From positions 76,501-140,500 of the forward strand of contig NC_092576.1 in NCBI RefSeq assembly GCF_037975245.1: DNA of 64,000 bases, written 5' to 3'. The translations under genes and the position numbers were made by a program. This document shows positions 35,737 through 47,634 of this stretch, piece by piece (within the stretch, counting starts at the first letter, position 1; each line of letters opens with the position of its first letter). A model generated the notes under the pieces. The model had not been told where the DNA came from, did not search any database, and worked only from the letters and a program-made list of their open reading frames with translations. The stretch comes from Apostichopus japonicus (lineage: Eukaryota > Echinodermata > Holothuroidea > Aspidochirotida > Stichopodidae).

Positions 35737-35909
35737 ACAATAATGCGTTATATTTATTTTCTCATAAAATTATTTGTTCCCCCCCCCCTTGATACTATGG
35801 TGCCCCTCCGTGTACAAAATCCTGGCTACTGGCCTGCCAACAACAAGGTTCTTAGATGGTTAGTCAACAAAATAAGTACTACCATGATAATTTTATGTAT
35901 AAAAGTGAG

Positions 35910-35949
35910 TCTGACGTTTCGATTCTAGCAGGATCTTTTTTCAGAGGCC
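35910..35949 (-). ncRNA. decayed copy of the same hammerhead motif
   Basis: Minus strand: GGCCT, CTGAAAA (core G changed to A), GATCC-TGCTA-GAATC, GAAACGTC, then AGAC, so stem I no longer pairs. The flank (AATGACAAG) matches the 58.3-kb copy; it is a solo remnant of that element. Confidence 0.6.
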
Positions 35950-36743
35950 GAATGACAAGTATTATGCATCAATATTTCATTTGACAATAGTTTTAATTGA
36001 ATAGCAGACAGTTTATGAAGAACCAACAGCTAATACCTAAAACCCATATCTCAGTTGCAAATAGGCCTGTTGTTAACTTTTATGAGCTTTACCATGAAAA
36101 ATGGACTGGTATTTGCTCATCATTCTCAATCCGGATTTTTGAGCCACATTTTCACTAGTAAATTTAATGCAGCTAATTAGGCTAGTTTTTGAACTTGGTT
36201 GATGTACTTACTATTTTCAGCATTTATGCTTCACTCTTCCTATATGCTGTCATTTTACCAATGCTAGACAAGTTGTAACAGTAATGATGGTTTTGTGGGC
36301 ATGCAGGACACGCAATTCCTGTACCATGATCGTGATAATGTGTGTATGTTGGGTATGTTACATTTATTGGAACTGTGTAAATCGTATACATGCCTGTAAC
36401 CTGGTGTAAAATTATGGTTTTCTTTCTCATTCTTACCCAGTGGCAAGTTCTACTGCAGCCAACAATTTAACATTGTCATGTGAATGTGTGTTACTATGGC
36501 AAGATATGTAAATTGTTTCTTATCAGAAAATAAATTTCTTCAAATTCGATATCGATTTTCTAATGTAGGTTCTTATACTATAAACTAGTATCTTCTATAT
36601 ATTGTCCTTATTTTGTTAAAGTGTTTAGTTTAGAGACTCAAGGATCAGCAAGCCTTATAGTAGCTTATTTGAGACCCTATCCGTGTTAGATCTTGGATGA
36701 ACACCGGCTTATTTCAAGAATTTTCTTGATGATAAGTGTTCAG

Positions 36744-36845
36744 AGGATAACGAGGCAGGGGTGTGGATTCGCTCCCATTCCTGCTCCCGGGACCGCCATT
36801 TAACGTCCCCATTACGAGAGTGTGTACCCCAGAATCTGACCACTT
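36744..36845 (-). mobile_element. SINE body fragment related to 62586-62954
   Basis: Shares taacgaggcaggggtgtg and cctgctcccgggaccgc.atttaacgtcccc with the SINE at 62.6-63.0 kb; the tRNA head is not present. Confidence 0.65.
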
Positions 36846-38344
36846 TCTCCAAAACTGAGGTAGGCAAAAGGCACTTCCATTCGACTGACATCACTGCAGT
36901 GCAGCCATGACCAACGAACTTGTTTCGAAACAAGAATAGAAAGAAACCCCCTTTCCGAAAATACCAAATCCACGGAAGTCTCCGCACATCATGCCACTGA
37001 TGTTTTTGAATTAGTCAAGATAAAACATTGTTGGAAGTGGTGTGGTTGATCTCCCAAATAATCATGGCTCCTTTATTCCCTTATTTAACATTGCTCTCAT
37101 ATTTGATAATAAACTTAAAAGATAATAATCTTTTTGGTTGCAACAATGTTCAAAGATTTTCCATTGGAAGCTTAAGCTTGTTTTACAGTGCACGTAGGCT
37201 AACACATTCATATAGCATATAGTTTCATTTTAATTGTTCAGTACAGATACATATATTCAATACATTAATATCCATATCTAGGATGTTGTATGTGACTACA
37301 CAGAGCTCTATAATTAATTATAACGCACTTCTGTCTTCAAGTGTTTGCATAGTGTAGACTAATAATTAATATTTTAACGTCATGTGTCAATGTTAATCAT
37401 CACTTTGCAGACCTGTATCATATACTGTAAGTCGATTTTTTTGACGACGAACTTTGTTTTTGGAGGAAATGTATATAAAAAATATTTACCTATGTGAAAA
37501 AAAGTGTTTTCAATAAGGCTATAATAAAGAAAACTCCCGTAAAAGAATCAGCTGAATTGCAATAAATGTATCATTACCTCATGTTGTTGGAAAAGTAACA
37601 CCAATTTTACAAAAAAATATATCCCATGGAACTTAATGAGAAATAATTATACATTATTTATTAGAATATGTTACTTAGACTATGATTAAACTGTCAGTTG
37701 AATAGCTTGCTCCATTGTTGAGATTTATTGAGTGTATTATCATTATATACGGTGGTTAGGTGGGTAGGTGAAACAAATACGATTCATTCACTGACCCCCT
37801 ATGCCAGGAATTGATTTTGATTATCTTTAATCCTATGGTGTTTAAAAAGTTTACATATAAATTTATTAAATAATCCCCCCCCCCAAAAAAAATATATATT
37901 AATAATAATAGTTAAATCAAAATAACGCTGGTAAGGTGGAAATGGATTTTCGCCAAATATAAACAGGAACTAAAATAGTAGATTTGGTCCAAATTATACA
38001 CTGACTGTGGAACAACAAAACACGTCCATCTATAAAATAAAGACAATTTCGATGTCGATGTGTAGTTTGTTCATGGCACGATAAGTTATAATACAATGTA
38101 ATTACTATCTAAATAAATTAAACTGAACAAATGCTACAATTTTTTTATTTTATTTTCATTTTATTTTATTAAAGCAAGAGGCTGTCAAGATGGGAGCAAG
38201 TTGGGAGGTATAGCTATTTTTTCCCCTGCTCTGTGCAGGAGATAAACTAGACTGCACGGGATTCAATACTTAAACCAAAAGATGGACAATTGCCACACAA
38301 ATGCAAACATGTATAGAAGTTTCTATTGTTACAGTGGTGTGTTT

Positions 38345-38414
38345 TGCGCGCGCGTGTGTGCATGCGCGGGCGCGCATGCGCGCGCGGATACATGTATGTG
38401 TGTGTACAGGACAA
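38345..38414. repeat. alternating purine-pyrimidine tract (CG/TG/CA)
   Basis: gcgcgcgcgtgtgtgcatgc, cgggcgcgcatgcgcgcgcg and tacatgtatgtgtgtgta give about 70 bp of nearly alternating purine-pyrimidine with CpG density far above the surroundings. Confidence 0.85.
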
Positions 38415-39939
38415 TATCATCTCTCTTTTTTATGGGAAGCAAATTTCATCAACCTCAAAATTGCTATAACAAATCTGAACCGTTAATTTATTCCCTGCTT
38501 AAATTTTGCATTTGTTATCTCTTTTTCAGGGCAGCCAAGCTCATCCGCGCGAGAATCTCGCGGAACAATACAGGGCATCGTGCGTTTAGCGAGAGCTCCC
38601 AAAACGTTTATCTGGAGTCTGGCTAGCTAGCACCTGTGCATTGTCTGCTAAGCCCCCAATCAATGTTGCGAGTGCTCGTGAGGGTTCAACCATCAAATGA
38701 TAGGAAATATTTTGGATAATACTATTTTAACATAAAATACACCAAAAACTACTATTGGTAGTATGTATTTAAAGATAAGCTATTTGGGGACCTAATTTGC
38801 ATATTTGCATACAAAATTAGCCCAAAATTAGTAAAGCTAAATCAGATATGAAATCAACAATTGTTACCCTTCCCGCTGGTTCATATACAAATGATTCCTC
38901 AATGTAAATTGAGTCCAAGGAAACTCACTTTCTGCTGAAATAAACCAGGTCACACTGCAAGGCTGAAGAGCTAACCATTTTGAAAAACTCTTTGATATAT
39001 TATCACTGTGAATCAAAACTTATGAAATTCAACCCAATAAATGTGCAATCTTGACATATACCCGGCGGTATTAAAGAATAAGGAATGCTTTCTTTCGAAA
39101 TCAATCCATATCATTTAATCTGCATATTTTACATGTTATTATTTAGATCTGAATGTTCTCCCCTGGTAGACAACTGCATGGTTTATTGAAAGAATTTTAA
39201 CGGGGAGGGGAGAAAGTATAAAAACAAAATTGATCGGAGTATCGTAGATGTATGACGGGAAGGTACCGACAAAGGGGACGAATGTTTTGGTAGGGACGAC
39301 CCAGGAGGCAGCAGTTTCAGATATTTGTTGATCCTCCTACGGATTTTATTTCCAGCACAAATTTAAACAAGCCAGATAGAGGAATTACTCTTAAATGATT
39401 TGTAACGTAGGTATCACTGAGATGTGTTATGAGTAATATGAGCCAACTGGTGGAAGTTGAAGAACTTGCTGATGGCCCTATAATTACTTAAGTTCTTAGA
39501 AATTTGCAAGCCCAAAACTTGCAGTTGAAAAAAAAAGAGGAAGGTAGGATTGGGGTAGTTCAGTACCCGTGGCTCTAGTATAAATTATAATCCAAAGTGT
39601 GTGTGAATATGTGGTTGGGGAGAGGGTATTCAAAATTTTACCCCGACTGACTTAGGAAGGGCCTGAAGCCTTTGGAAGGAACAGAGATGAATGAAGGTTT
39701 TTTTCTATGTATATATATAAAGGAGGGGTGCTACCCTGGGCTTATTGGAGCCAAATCTCATGTAGGGGATATGGTGGCGAAAGTTTGCTTTATTTTCTGA
39801 AGTACCAGCTAGGTATACGACATGGGAGGGGGAGGGATGTATGTGAGGAGCAAAAAAAAAAAAACCGAAATTGGTGGAAAATAAAGCACCCCATGAACCC
39901 CATTGCACGTGGCTACTTGTAAAGAATTTTCCAATTCCA

Positions 39940-40110
39940 CTAACAGACAGGTTCATTAATATGGACAATCCTGAAACCAGATGTAGGTGCCAAGGTTTCT
40001 GGTTTATCAAAGTATAGTCCAGTAAAGTAAAGTAGACCCATAGATATTGCAAAAACGTTTGACATATCTTGCCGCCCATCGATACATTCACAATGGGAGA
40101 GCGTTTTCAT
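39940..40110 (-). pseudogene. fragment resembling sialyl motif S, decayed
   Basis: Minus-strand reading gives DGRQDMSNVFAISMG, then KPETLAPTSGFRIV and EPVC before a stop. The spacing Gly to Cys (11) and from the ASM-like to the PTSG-like site equals that in the sialyltransferase at 17-19 kb (AYSM to PSSG) with no gap. The same peptide recurs at 54541-54735 on the other strand. No YGF follows the Cys, so if this was a sialyltransferase it is broken here. It could also be an unrelated repeated gene fragment. Confidence 0.35.
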
Positions 40111-40860
40111 GGCCCTCAAGGACATATCTAGAATGTATTACATTCTGTGGAAGAGAGGGGACATTCCGTGCCAAATCACAGGTGGCTGATGCTGCTGGCC
40201 CCTCTCCAAATATTACCACCTTCATTGCATGATTAGACTACTGTAAATTAAACATATTCTGCAAACTTCAGTTGCATTGTTTCAAAATTGGCCGAATTAT
40301 CATGTTTTAAAATTCCGCAATTTTGTCGCCACCGTGGCATTTTCTTGAATTTTTGAGGTAAGATATTTCAGCAATTGAACATCATTCTGCCTATAGACTC
40401 TATAATAACAAATTATAAAAAAATAAAAAAAATAGAACAGAATTGTCTTGTGGAGTTATGTAAATGAGGCTAAAATATGCAAGTTTGGTATTTGTGTATA
40501 CTATTCATAGTGATAACTTCCTCCTAATCCATTGCTTCAGTGTACATGATTGATTTTTATAGGTTACTATATATTATGTCCAGTTTAAACAATACAAAAT
40601 ACTGATTACAATGCTCTCCTGTGGTATCTGAAACTGAAAGTTGTGCAGCTGTAGTCTAAAGTTGCTATTTGAGTCTGTATATGTATCTTGACTGACATTC
40701 ATTTTTAGTGAAATCTTTGAATTTAAGGGAATTAAACAAGAAGCAGTCAGTACATTTCAAATATAAATATTTATTTATAATAACTCAAACGCGTCACGTT
40801 GAAAAAAATCTGATTATTTCTCTAGAAGAGATTTGGTAGTGTTTTTAGTACAGCCCTGAT

Positions 40861-41941
40861 CAGTGGCGGCGGAACCGGGGGGGCTTGGGGGGGCTCAGCC
40901 CCCCCAATAAAAAAGTTGAGGGGGCAAATGCATGATAAGCCCCCCCAATATTTACCAAGGCTCCGAAACGTGCATCTGCCCATTTTTCAATGCATACTTG
41001 TCGATCTGTCCGATGCACACGTATACTATACAGGTGTAATAATTTTAGTAAATGCTGGGGGACCCTCGGCCCGTCCCCTGGCTATAGACCACATTGTCAC
41101 CCCAACCGCTTCTTCACGCCCCGTGAAAAGTGGTAGCAGTGAGTGTGAGTACCGGTAAGCTCAACACAACTTCGTCTTAGGCCAATGACTTGCCTCATTT
41201 CAGCCAGTTCTCCAACATCTCCTTACTCAGTGGCGAAGCGTCCATACAGTCAGGGGCGGATGCCCCCACCCCCTGACGGACTCAAATAGACTGCTGGTGC
41301 CCTTTTCAGCTTTTCACTACTTTTAACTTATTCGCGATTATTGACTATTTTATTGCGCTCTCATCTATCTATTGACATTTGTCATATTCTGTTGGTGTAA
41401 TTTTCCGACAAAATGGCGACGACACCTATTTATTCTCCGTTTATCTGCAAATTAGCAAGGCCCGGAGAGGGTCATTTCCTGCAATCTAGGGAGTATCTTT
41501 ACTCAAAAAATTTCTGTACGCTCCGCGCCAACCTGGGGTGGCGCTCCGCTTAGATAGTGTCGAAAGTGCCCCTACAGACCATTCTTGCCCCCCCCCCGAC
41601 CAATACCCCTAGCTCCGCCACTGCCCTTACTACACTCAAAAAACGTCTTTGCGAGAACACTACGAGTAATAGCTACTCTCTTAAAACACCATCGGATATA
41701 CAAATAACAATGTTTTTACAGACTTTTACGTGTAATCTGAGAAATTGCAGGCTTGAGACCCATATTTTAGGGCTAGGTATTCGAAGCATAAAACACTCGG
41801 GAAGTGCCGTTTCCGGCCATCTGGGGGTTTGAAAAAACCCAAAATTTTCTTGTACGCTCCGCGCCAACCAATGGTGGCGCTCCGCTTAGATAGTCTCCAC
41901 ACATTAGCCCCCCCAATAATTTTTCCGTTCCGCCGCGCCTG
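40861..41941. mobile_element. CAGTGGCGGCGGAA element with a nested MITE
   Basis: Ends CAGTGGCGGCGGAACC and GTTCCGCCGCGCCTG with an exact 8-bp duplication gccctgat (40853-40860, 41942-41949). The MITE 41228-41623 sits inside. Confidence 0.88.
41228..41623. mobile_element. nested MITE with CAGTGGCG ends
   Basis: Ends CAGTGGCGAAGC and AGCTCCGCCACTG; duplications tccttact and cccttact (7 of 8). Confidence 0.8.
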
Positions 41942-41949
41942 GCCCTGAT

Positions 41950-44079
41950 TGTATCACAAAATTCAGGGGGTATTTTGTCTTATTTGTAAATGATAAATCC
42001 TCAATAGGCCTACTTGAAATGTTTTCCCCCAAAACAAAAGGAAACTGTTTTGCTATGGCAAGAAGGCTTTGAACCTGAGTATTGTACGTCAGGGTCAATC
42101 GAGTCAATTCAGTGCGGATTGCATTGTCATAGACGCCTATTCACGGAATTATGTTACAGTGTAAGCTAAACATACACTACAGACTACAGTATCTAATTTA
42201 GCCTGGGCCAAGACCTAGGCTAGTTTATATCATGTCTCTTGATCTCACTTGATTCATTATCTTACGACTATAATCTAACGTAGGTAAAATCTAACTGAGC
42301 AGGCTTAGGCCAGGCTATAGTCTAAATTTACGACAATACAGTAACGTAGCCTTGTATTTTACAGATTAGCCTATATGTTATTCAACGTGACCCTGCATAA
42401 ACATAGGATAGGCTACCCATATTGCCTTATTGTAGACTTTAGCTACCGTTTGCAGCACTGAGCACACTCCTAAACTAACGTTGAACTTCAACGACCAATT
42501 GGGCCTAGCGTTAAGTTTGGATGACTTACCGGTCACAAATTTTCTCGCATAATTTCTCAACATCGTAGGCTACGGAAATTTGCACATCTTTTATGTACTT
42601 TCCACTTGATCTTGTCTCCAAGTAAGCTAGTGATATAAAGACAAGTGATATAAAGCAAAGCGTAATGAACACCCTTACAAACTTAGACATTCTATAGCAA
42701 CGTAATTCATTTAAAAATCGTGTAGACTACGGTATCACGCTCACTAGCTAAAACCTAGAGATAGTGCGATAGAGTTGTTACTAAGTTCGATCTCGCTGCA
42801 CATGACATACACAATGATGCGTGAATCTTCTACTATACTGCAACGATGACCACACTGGAGTTATGTATTATACATGTTAGTGTTATTTCCATAGAGCTAG
42901 CTGGATACATACTGCAAACATCGTAACTTTAAATTTTCTTTGTGTAAATTAGATGGCGCTCGTCATTTTATTTAATTTTTTGAGCAATCTGTGAGCAATT
43001 GTCACTTCGCGGAAATTTATCTTGTGTACTAAAATTGTACCTAGGCTACAAGGCCTTCGTTCAAGTTGATCATTCTGTAGAACTTATAAATTTATTTACG
43101 CTAGTAAATTATCATTCGGCTGGGGTAGGGCTAGAAAGATCCATACTCACAATTTTTTCTTTCATTCATATTTCTTTCAAGGTGAGGCCCTTGCACTAGC
43201 AAAAACTAAAAAAAAAAAAAAAAAAAATGAGTACAATTAGCATTGTCGTAGTTAGGGCTTGGTGACACTGAGGGGGTTAGAATGGTCGTTAGGACGTAAG
43301 TATGGTGTATTCATTTAGTGTGCTAGTATATTTTGATCGCCTGGCAAGATACGTTAAGATGGGATGCGGAGTATACGCATTGTTTGTTTCAGAATGTTTG
43401 ATCTAGAGTTGGCGCGAATGATTAACAGGTAAGTGATTTTTTTTTATTGATTTAAGTTTGATTATATTGTTCACATATCTCTGATTTTTCAGATTTCGAA
43501 CAACACTTAATTTTTGTGTGATCATATTACAGCAATGACGTTTCAGATCCATAGCCACAACCAAGTGAGGGCGCATTTCGTCAGTTGTCGCCTTACATTC
43601 GAAATATCTGACATTTGGAACACCAAGACCTAGAGTCCTATACCAAGGTTAAGCTGTTCCTAGTGTTAACTTAAACACACCTTAGTATTAAGCTTAAAGG
43701 GAAGGAATCCCAAACCAACATAATGAACTTATATAACGGAGAACCTTCTGATGAATTTATCCCTAAAATATCAAAGACCATTATATCTTGCAGTGTATAG
43801 GAGTAAATTGGTTTCTTAAAAGTAGTGGAATGAAGCTACCTATTTACCATTGTGGGATGTACAAGTGCCACTTGTGACGGTTGGCGGAGAGGTTAATATC
43901 ATTTACTTCTCTTTTTTATGGTCACCAATACCGGAACCAATATTGTAGGGCCTATATATTTATGTGTGTATATGTGTGTATGTGAAACTTTCTTGTAAAC
44001 ACGTCACCTCAATAATTGAAACTTGGATTAAACTCATACTTTACATGTGGGTAACTCATATTGGGTAGAATATCCTTAT
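41950..44079. other. no supported gene
   Basis: An A run at 43207-43227 could be the tail of an old retrotransposed sequence; the DNA before it is not recognised. Confidence 0.4.
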
Positions 44080-45600
44080 TGTTTTTGGTGGAGGTCAAAG
44101 GTCATGTGAGGTTACCAGAGGTCACACTATGAAAACCATGTAAACTGCTTGTAACTAAGCACGATATTTAGGAAGAGTAACTTGTATGGATTTCATTGGC
44201 AGGTATAAATGGCCCATATTGTGTTAAAGATCCATTTTATTTTGAAACCATGTCAAAGGCCAGCAGAGGTGAAAGTCTGAAAATCTTGTTAAAGAAATAT
44301 CTCCAAAAGTGACATTTTGTTGATGCATAAAGTTAGCATGTAGATTGCCCACGTATGGGGAAAACAAAATCGTTGTGGAATTTCATACGTGTCAAATTTA
44401 ATTTGAAGTCAAGAGAGGTAGTTTTCTGAATCACATTATACAGTACCTAAGATAGACCATATACTCTCATGACATACATTAAGATCATTGATGCACAAAC
44501 CTATCATATCATCGTCCGAAGTAGGCATCCGTACAGAACAGTATAGCGACGAAACTGTAAGGTTGATAACGCATCTATTTTCACTCGAACTTATGTGGAG
44601 TAAACATCTTTGCAAGGCAGTGATGACAGCAAACTTGTCTCAAAACTCCTTAAATAAAACTGTGTTACATTTTAGTTATAACCGATAGCATGTAGGGAAG
44701 GTCTCAAGATATAATGTAGCAGATATATATATGGCACCTTAAATGTATTTGCATTCCGACACGAAACATTGTTTCTTCACTTTTTGGAGGGTTAACGAAT
44801 CTAGTATTATCCTACCGTTGTTATTGTATAGCACAGTGAAGCCTAACCAACTCGACAGTTCCAAATTTTCTCGTCGAAAATGTTTACAAAAATGACAGGT
44901 AATCGTGTATTGTGGCTATAGCTTTCTGCATATCAACTCTAAAGGGGTCTTGTGTCATTAACTTATGAAATTTAATATCGCAAAACTCGGAACATAAGTG
45001 TTTACAACCTATTAAAGTTGCTTTTTATATAAATGTAATGCTCTTATATCTAAACTTCAGATAAGGATATCCACATGTTTTTTTTTAACAGTCTATACTT
45101 GGGCCGCTATTACTATACTCAACTGTGTATGGGTGGCCTGTGCATGGTCAAGCCGCCATGATATCGATGTTCAATAAACTTCTAAGTTTGGTTGAGACAT
45201 TAATATTTGAACACAATATATGTTTGGGTACCTTTAAAACACATTACGTACTTCGTAAGTTCAACCCGTTCCCTGTAATAAATTACAAAAATTATATTTT
45301 AAATGATGTTTTCGATGTATGTTTATGAATGGCGAGTTGGCGACCGTATTTGTCGAGGCCTAGTACGCGCTGCATTAATGTTGCTGAGTTCTTCCAGCTT
45401 TTTCTGTCCAGTGTATTTATTATACGCACGAAGATTTTGAAATGTCCGGTGCGGTCTAACTGAAACCTGCGCTGAACACACCCGGTACAAACACAGCAGC
45501 CAGAAGAGAATTTTCCTATTGTTTTTGGTGAAGGTCAAAGCTCATTTAGGGTCAATACAGCTCAAACTGTGAACACCATACAAACATGATGTATCCAAAA
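44080..45600. repeat. two copies of a ggtcaaaggtcatgtgaggtt repeat
   Basis: tattgtttttggtggaggtcaaaggtcatgtgaggt at about 44080 and attgtttttggtgaaggtcaaagctcatttagggt at 45517; the intervening DNA shows no gene. Confidence 0.55.
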
Positions 45601-45775
45601 CTCTCAATCTGAAATCAAAGCACTTACACAATATCTCCAATGGGCAAGGAATCATTAAGTCTTTTGGCTTTCTGGTTAAAATGTTATGTTAGGCCAACAA
45701 TTTTCCACATTATTATACTTATTCTCTCCCACATAAATCAAGTATGACATCAATCCACAGCTTCATTCTTGAAAT

Positions 45776-46406
45776 CAAGGGCGGCGGAACCGGGGGGGCA
45801 CAGGGGGCACGTGCCCCCCACTTTTCCTCAGGTTAAAAATGTGCCCTTTTTCTACATAAAAATTGAGGTGTCTCAAGTTAGCAATTAGAGGCCAGGGAAC
45901 CAGAATGAACACACGGGAAGGGCCGTTTCCGGCCATCTGAGGGGTTTGTAAAACCAACAATTTTCTTCTACGCTCCGCGCCAACCGATGGTGGCGCTCCG
46001 CTCAGATAGTCGTGCATACAACTTTGCAAATCCTGGCTACGCCCCTGACTTTAAATGAATTTCTGTCGGTCAAACTCAAAGCTATTTCGAATGGAAAAAA
46101 TTTGTTAAGATATTAACAAGAAATAAACTCTACATTAGCAACTAGCATGATTTCACCTCATTTTGTCTCAAAAGAAAACTTGTTCCTTGTTTCCCAATTT
46201 GTTCATTGGATATTGCAGTGCTAGTATGCATATTTTCCTTGAGGGGGAGGGGGGGCTTGATGGAGTGATGTGTATACGCAAATAAGATAATACAATAAGA
46301 GTTATAAAGGGTACTAAATATAAGGCTGCATCAGTCCAATCGAATTTCTGCAATGTGCCCTTTGATGTCGGTGCCCCCCAGATTAAAAGTGCTTCCGCCG
46401 CCCTTG
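45776..46406. mobile_element. MITE with CAAGGGCGGCGGAA ends
   Basis: Ends CAAGGGCGGCGGAA and TTCCGCCGCCCTTG, exact 8-bp duplication cttgaaat (45768-45775, 46407-46414). A second MITE end (ggctacgcccctg, 46046) lies inside. Confidence 0.9.
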
Positions 46407-46472
46407 CTTGAAATATGTTTCAAAGCCCAGCTGTCACACACCTTCCGGATCAGACCTAAGCAGAATGCAAAT

Positions 46473-46549
46473 TTGTACATGATATAGTTTAAATACCATA
46501 TATACTAATTTGTACATGATATAGTTTCAATACCATATATACTAATATT
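46473..46549. repeat. 39-bp tandem duplication
   Basis: atttgtacatgatatagttt.aataccatatatacta occurs twice in a row. Confidence 0.9.
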
Positions 46550-47355
46550 CTTTTTAGATATGCATAATGCATGGCATTCATCATAACCATCTACTCTGTT
46601 TTGAAACAAGTGAACTTTATCCTTCATGTATCAACTAAATGTGATATTATCACTGTTGCAATAATATTCACATTTCTATGTGAAAATTAATATGAAAGGG
46701 GTGACGTATAGTTGTAGCAATGGCATGTATTTATCGAAGAGGATTTCAAAGGTAATTCTCAGTGAATTACTGCAATAGCACACCACTACTAGCTATGCCC
46801 ATTCGATGAACAATAACGAAACTGTTTGGTAAGTTTGAAATATCTTGACATATCTTTTGTGAGTTTTACACCGGCATTGACATTTTTCGACAAATCTGCA
46901 AATTGCGCGAGGAAAATAAGGAAAGATTGACTGGGCTTTCAGGCAAGTAATATACTGAAATGACCAAACTATATGTCAAAATGACATCAAAGATTGTGTC
47001 TGAAATATTATTAGGGTGATAGACTGATTGGCCGGTAGTTCTCAGCATAGTGTTGTCTCCTTTCTTGAAATTTGGTATTTAGCGGTTTTATGAGCATCAG
47101 GGTACGTCCCAGAAGTGAAAACCAAATTGAAAATGTAACAGAGTATCGAGGCAATGACGCGAGCAATGATGTGAGAAACCTGTATGTTGTCAGCATTTTT
47201 TACCTTTTAACATCTTCTTTGGCATTCCAGTACCAGGAGAACACCTTTCTGCAAGGGTATAGTATGTATGTTTAGCTTGTTTGATCCAGGGAGTTTGATC
47301 AGTAAATGCGCACTGGTTACACTATCCTGATTGGCTGTTTGTATTAGTATTTATT

Positions 47356-47626
47356 CAGGCGCGTAGCGAGGAATTTGCCGAGGGAGGGGCAAACCTATAG
47401 GCAAATTATCAGAGCTGTAAATTCGGCACTGGAAACTACTGAAAATTTTGCCCGAAAATGCCTCCCAGTTTGCTGGAAATGGCACTTCCCAGGGCTTGCA
47501 AGTTGCATCTAAGCATTTTCTATTTTGAAATGACTAGCGATATTATAAAAAGGTACAACAAAATATGCTTGGGAGGGAGGAGGCGGTCGCCCTCTGCCCC
47601 CCCCCCCTCCCTTGGCTACGCGCCTG
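47356..47626. mobile_element. short MITE with CAGGCGCGTAGCGAGG ends
   Basis: Ends CAGGCGCGTAGCGAGG and CCTTGGCTACGCGCCTG, exact 8-bp duplication tatttatt. It contains cctcccagtttgctggaaatggcactt, shared with several of the other elements. Confidence 0.9.
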
Positions 47627-47634
47627 TATTTATT

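Larger units (their letters stand above)
35950..39930. other. AT-rich, no supported gene
   Basis: Contains the SINE fragment (36744-36845) and the alternating tract (38345-38414) listed separately. Confidence 0.5.
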
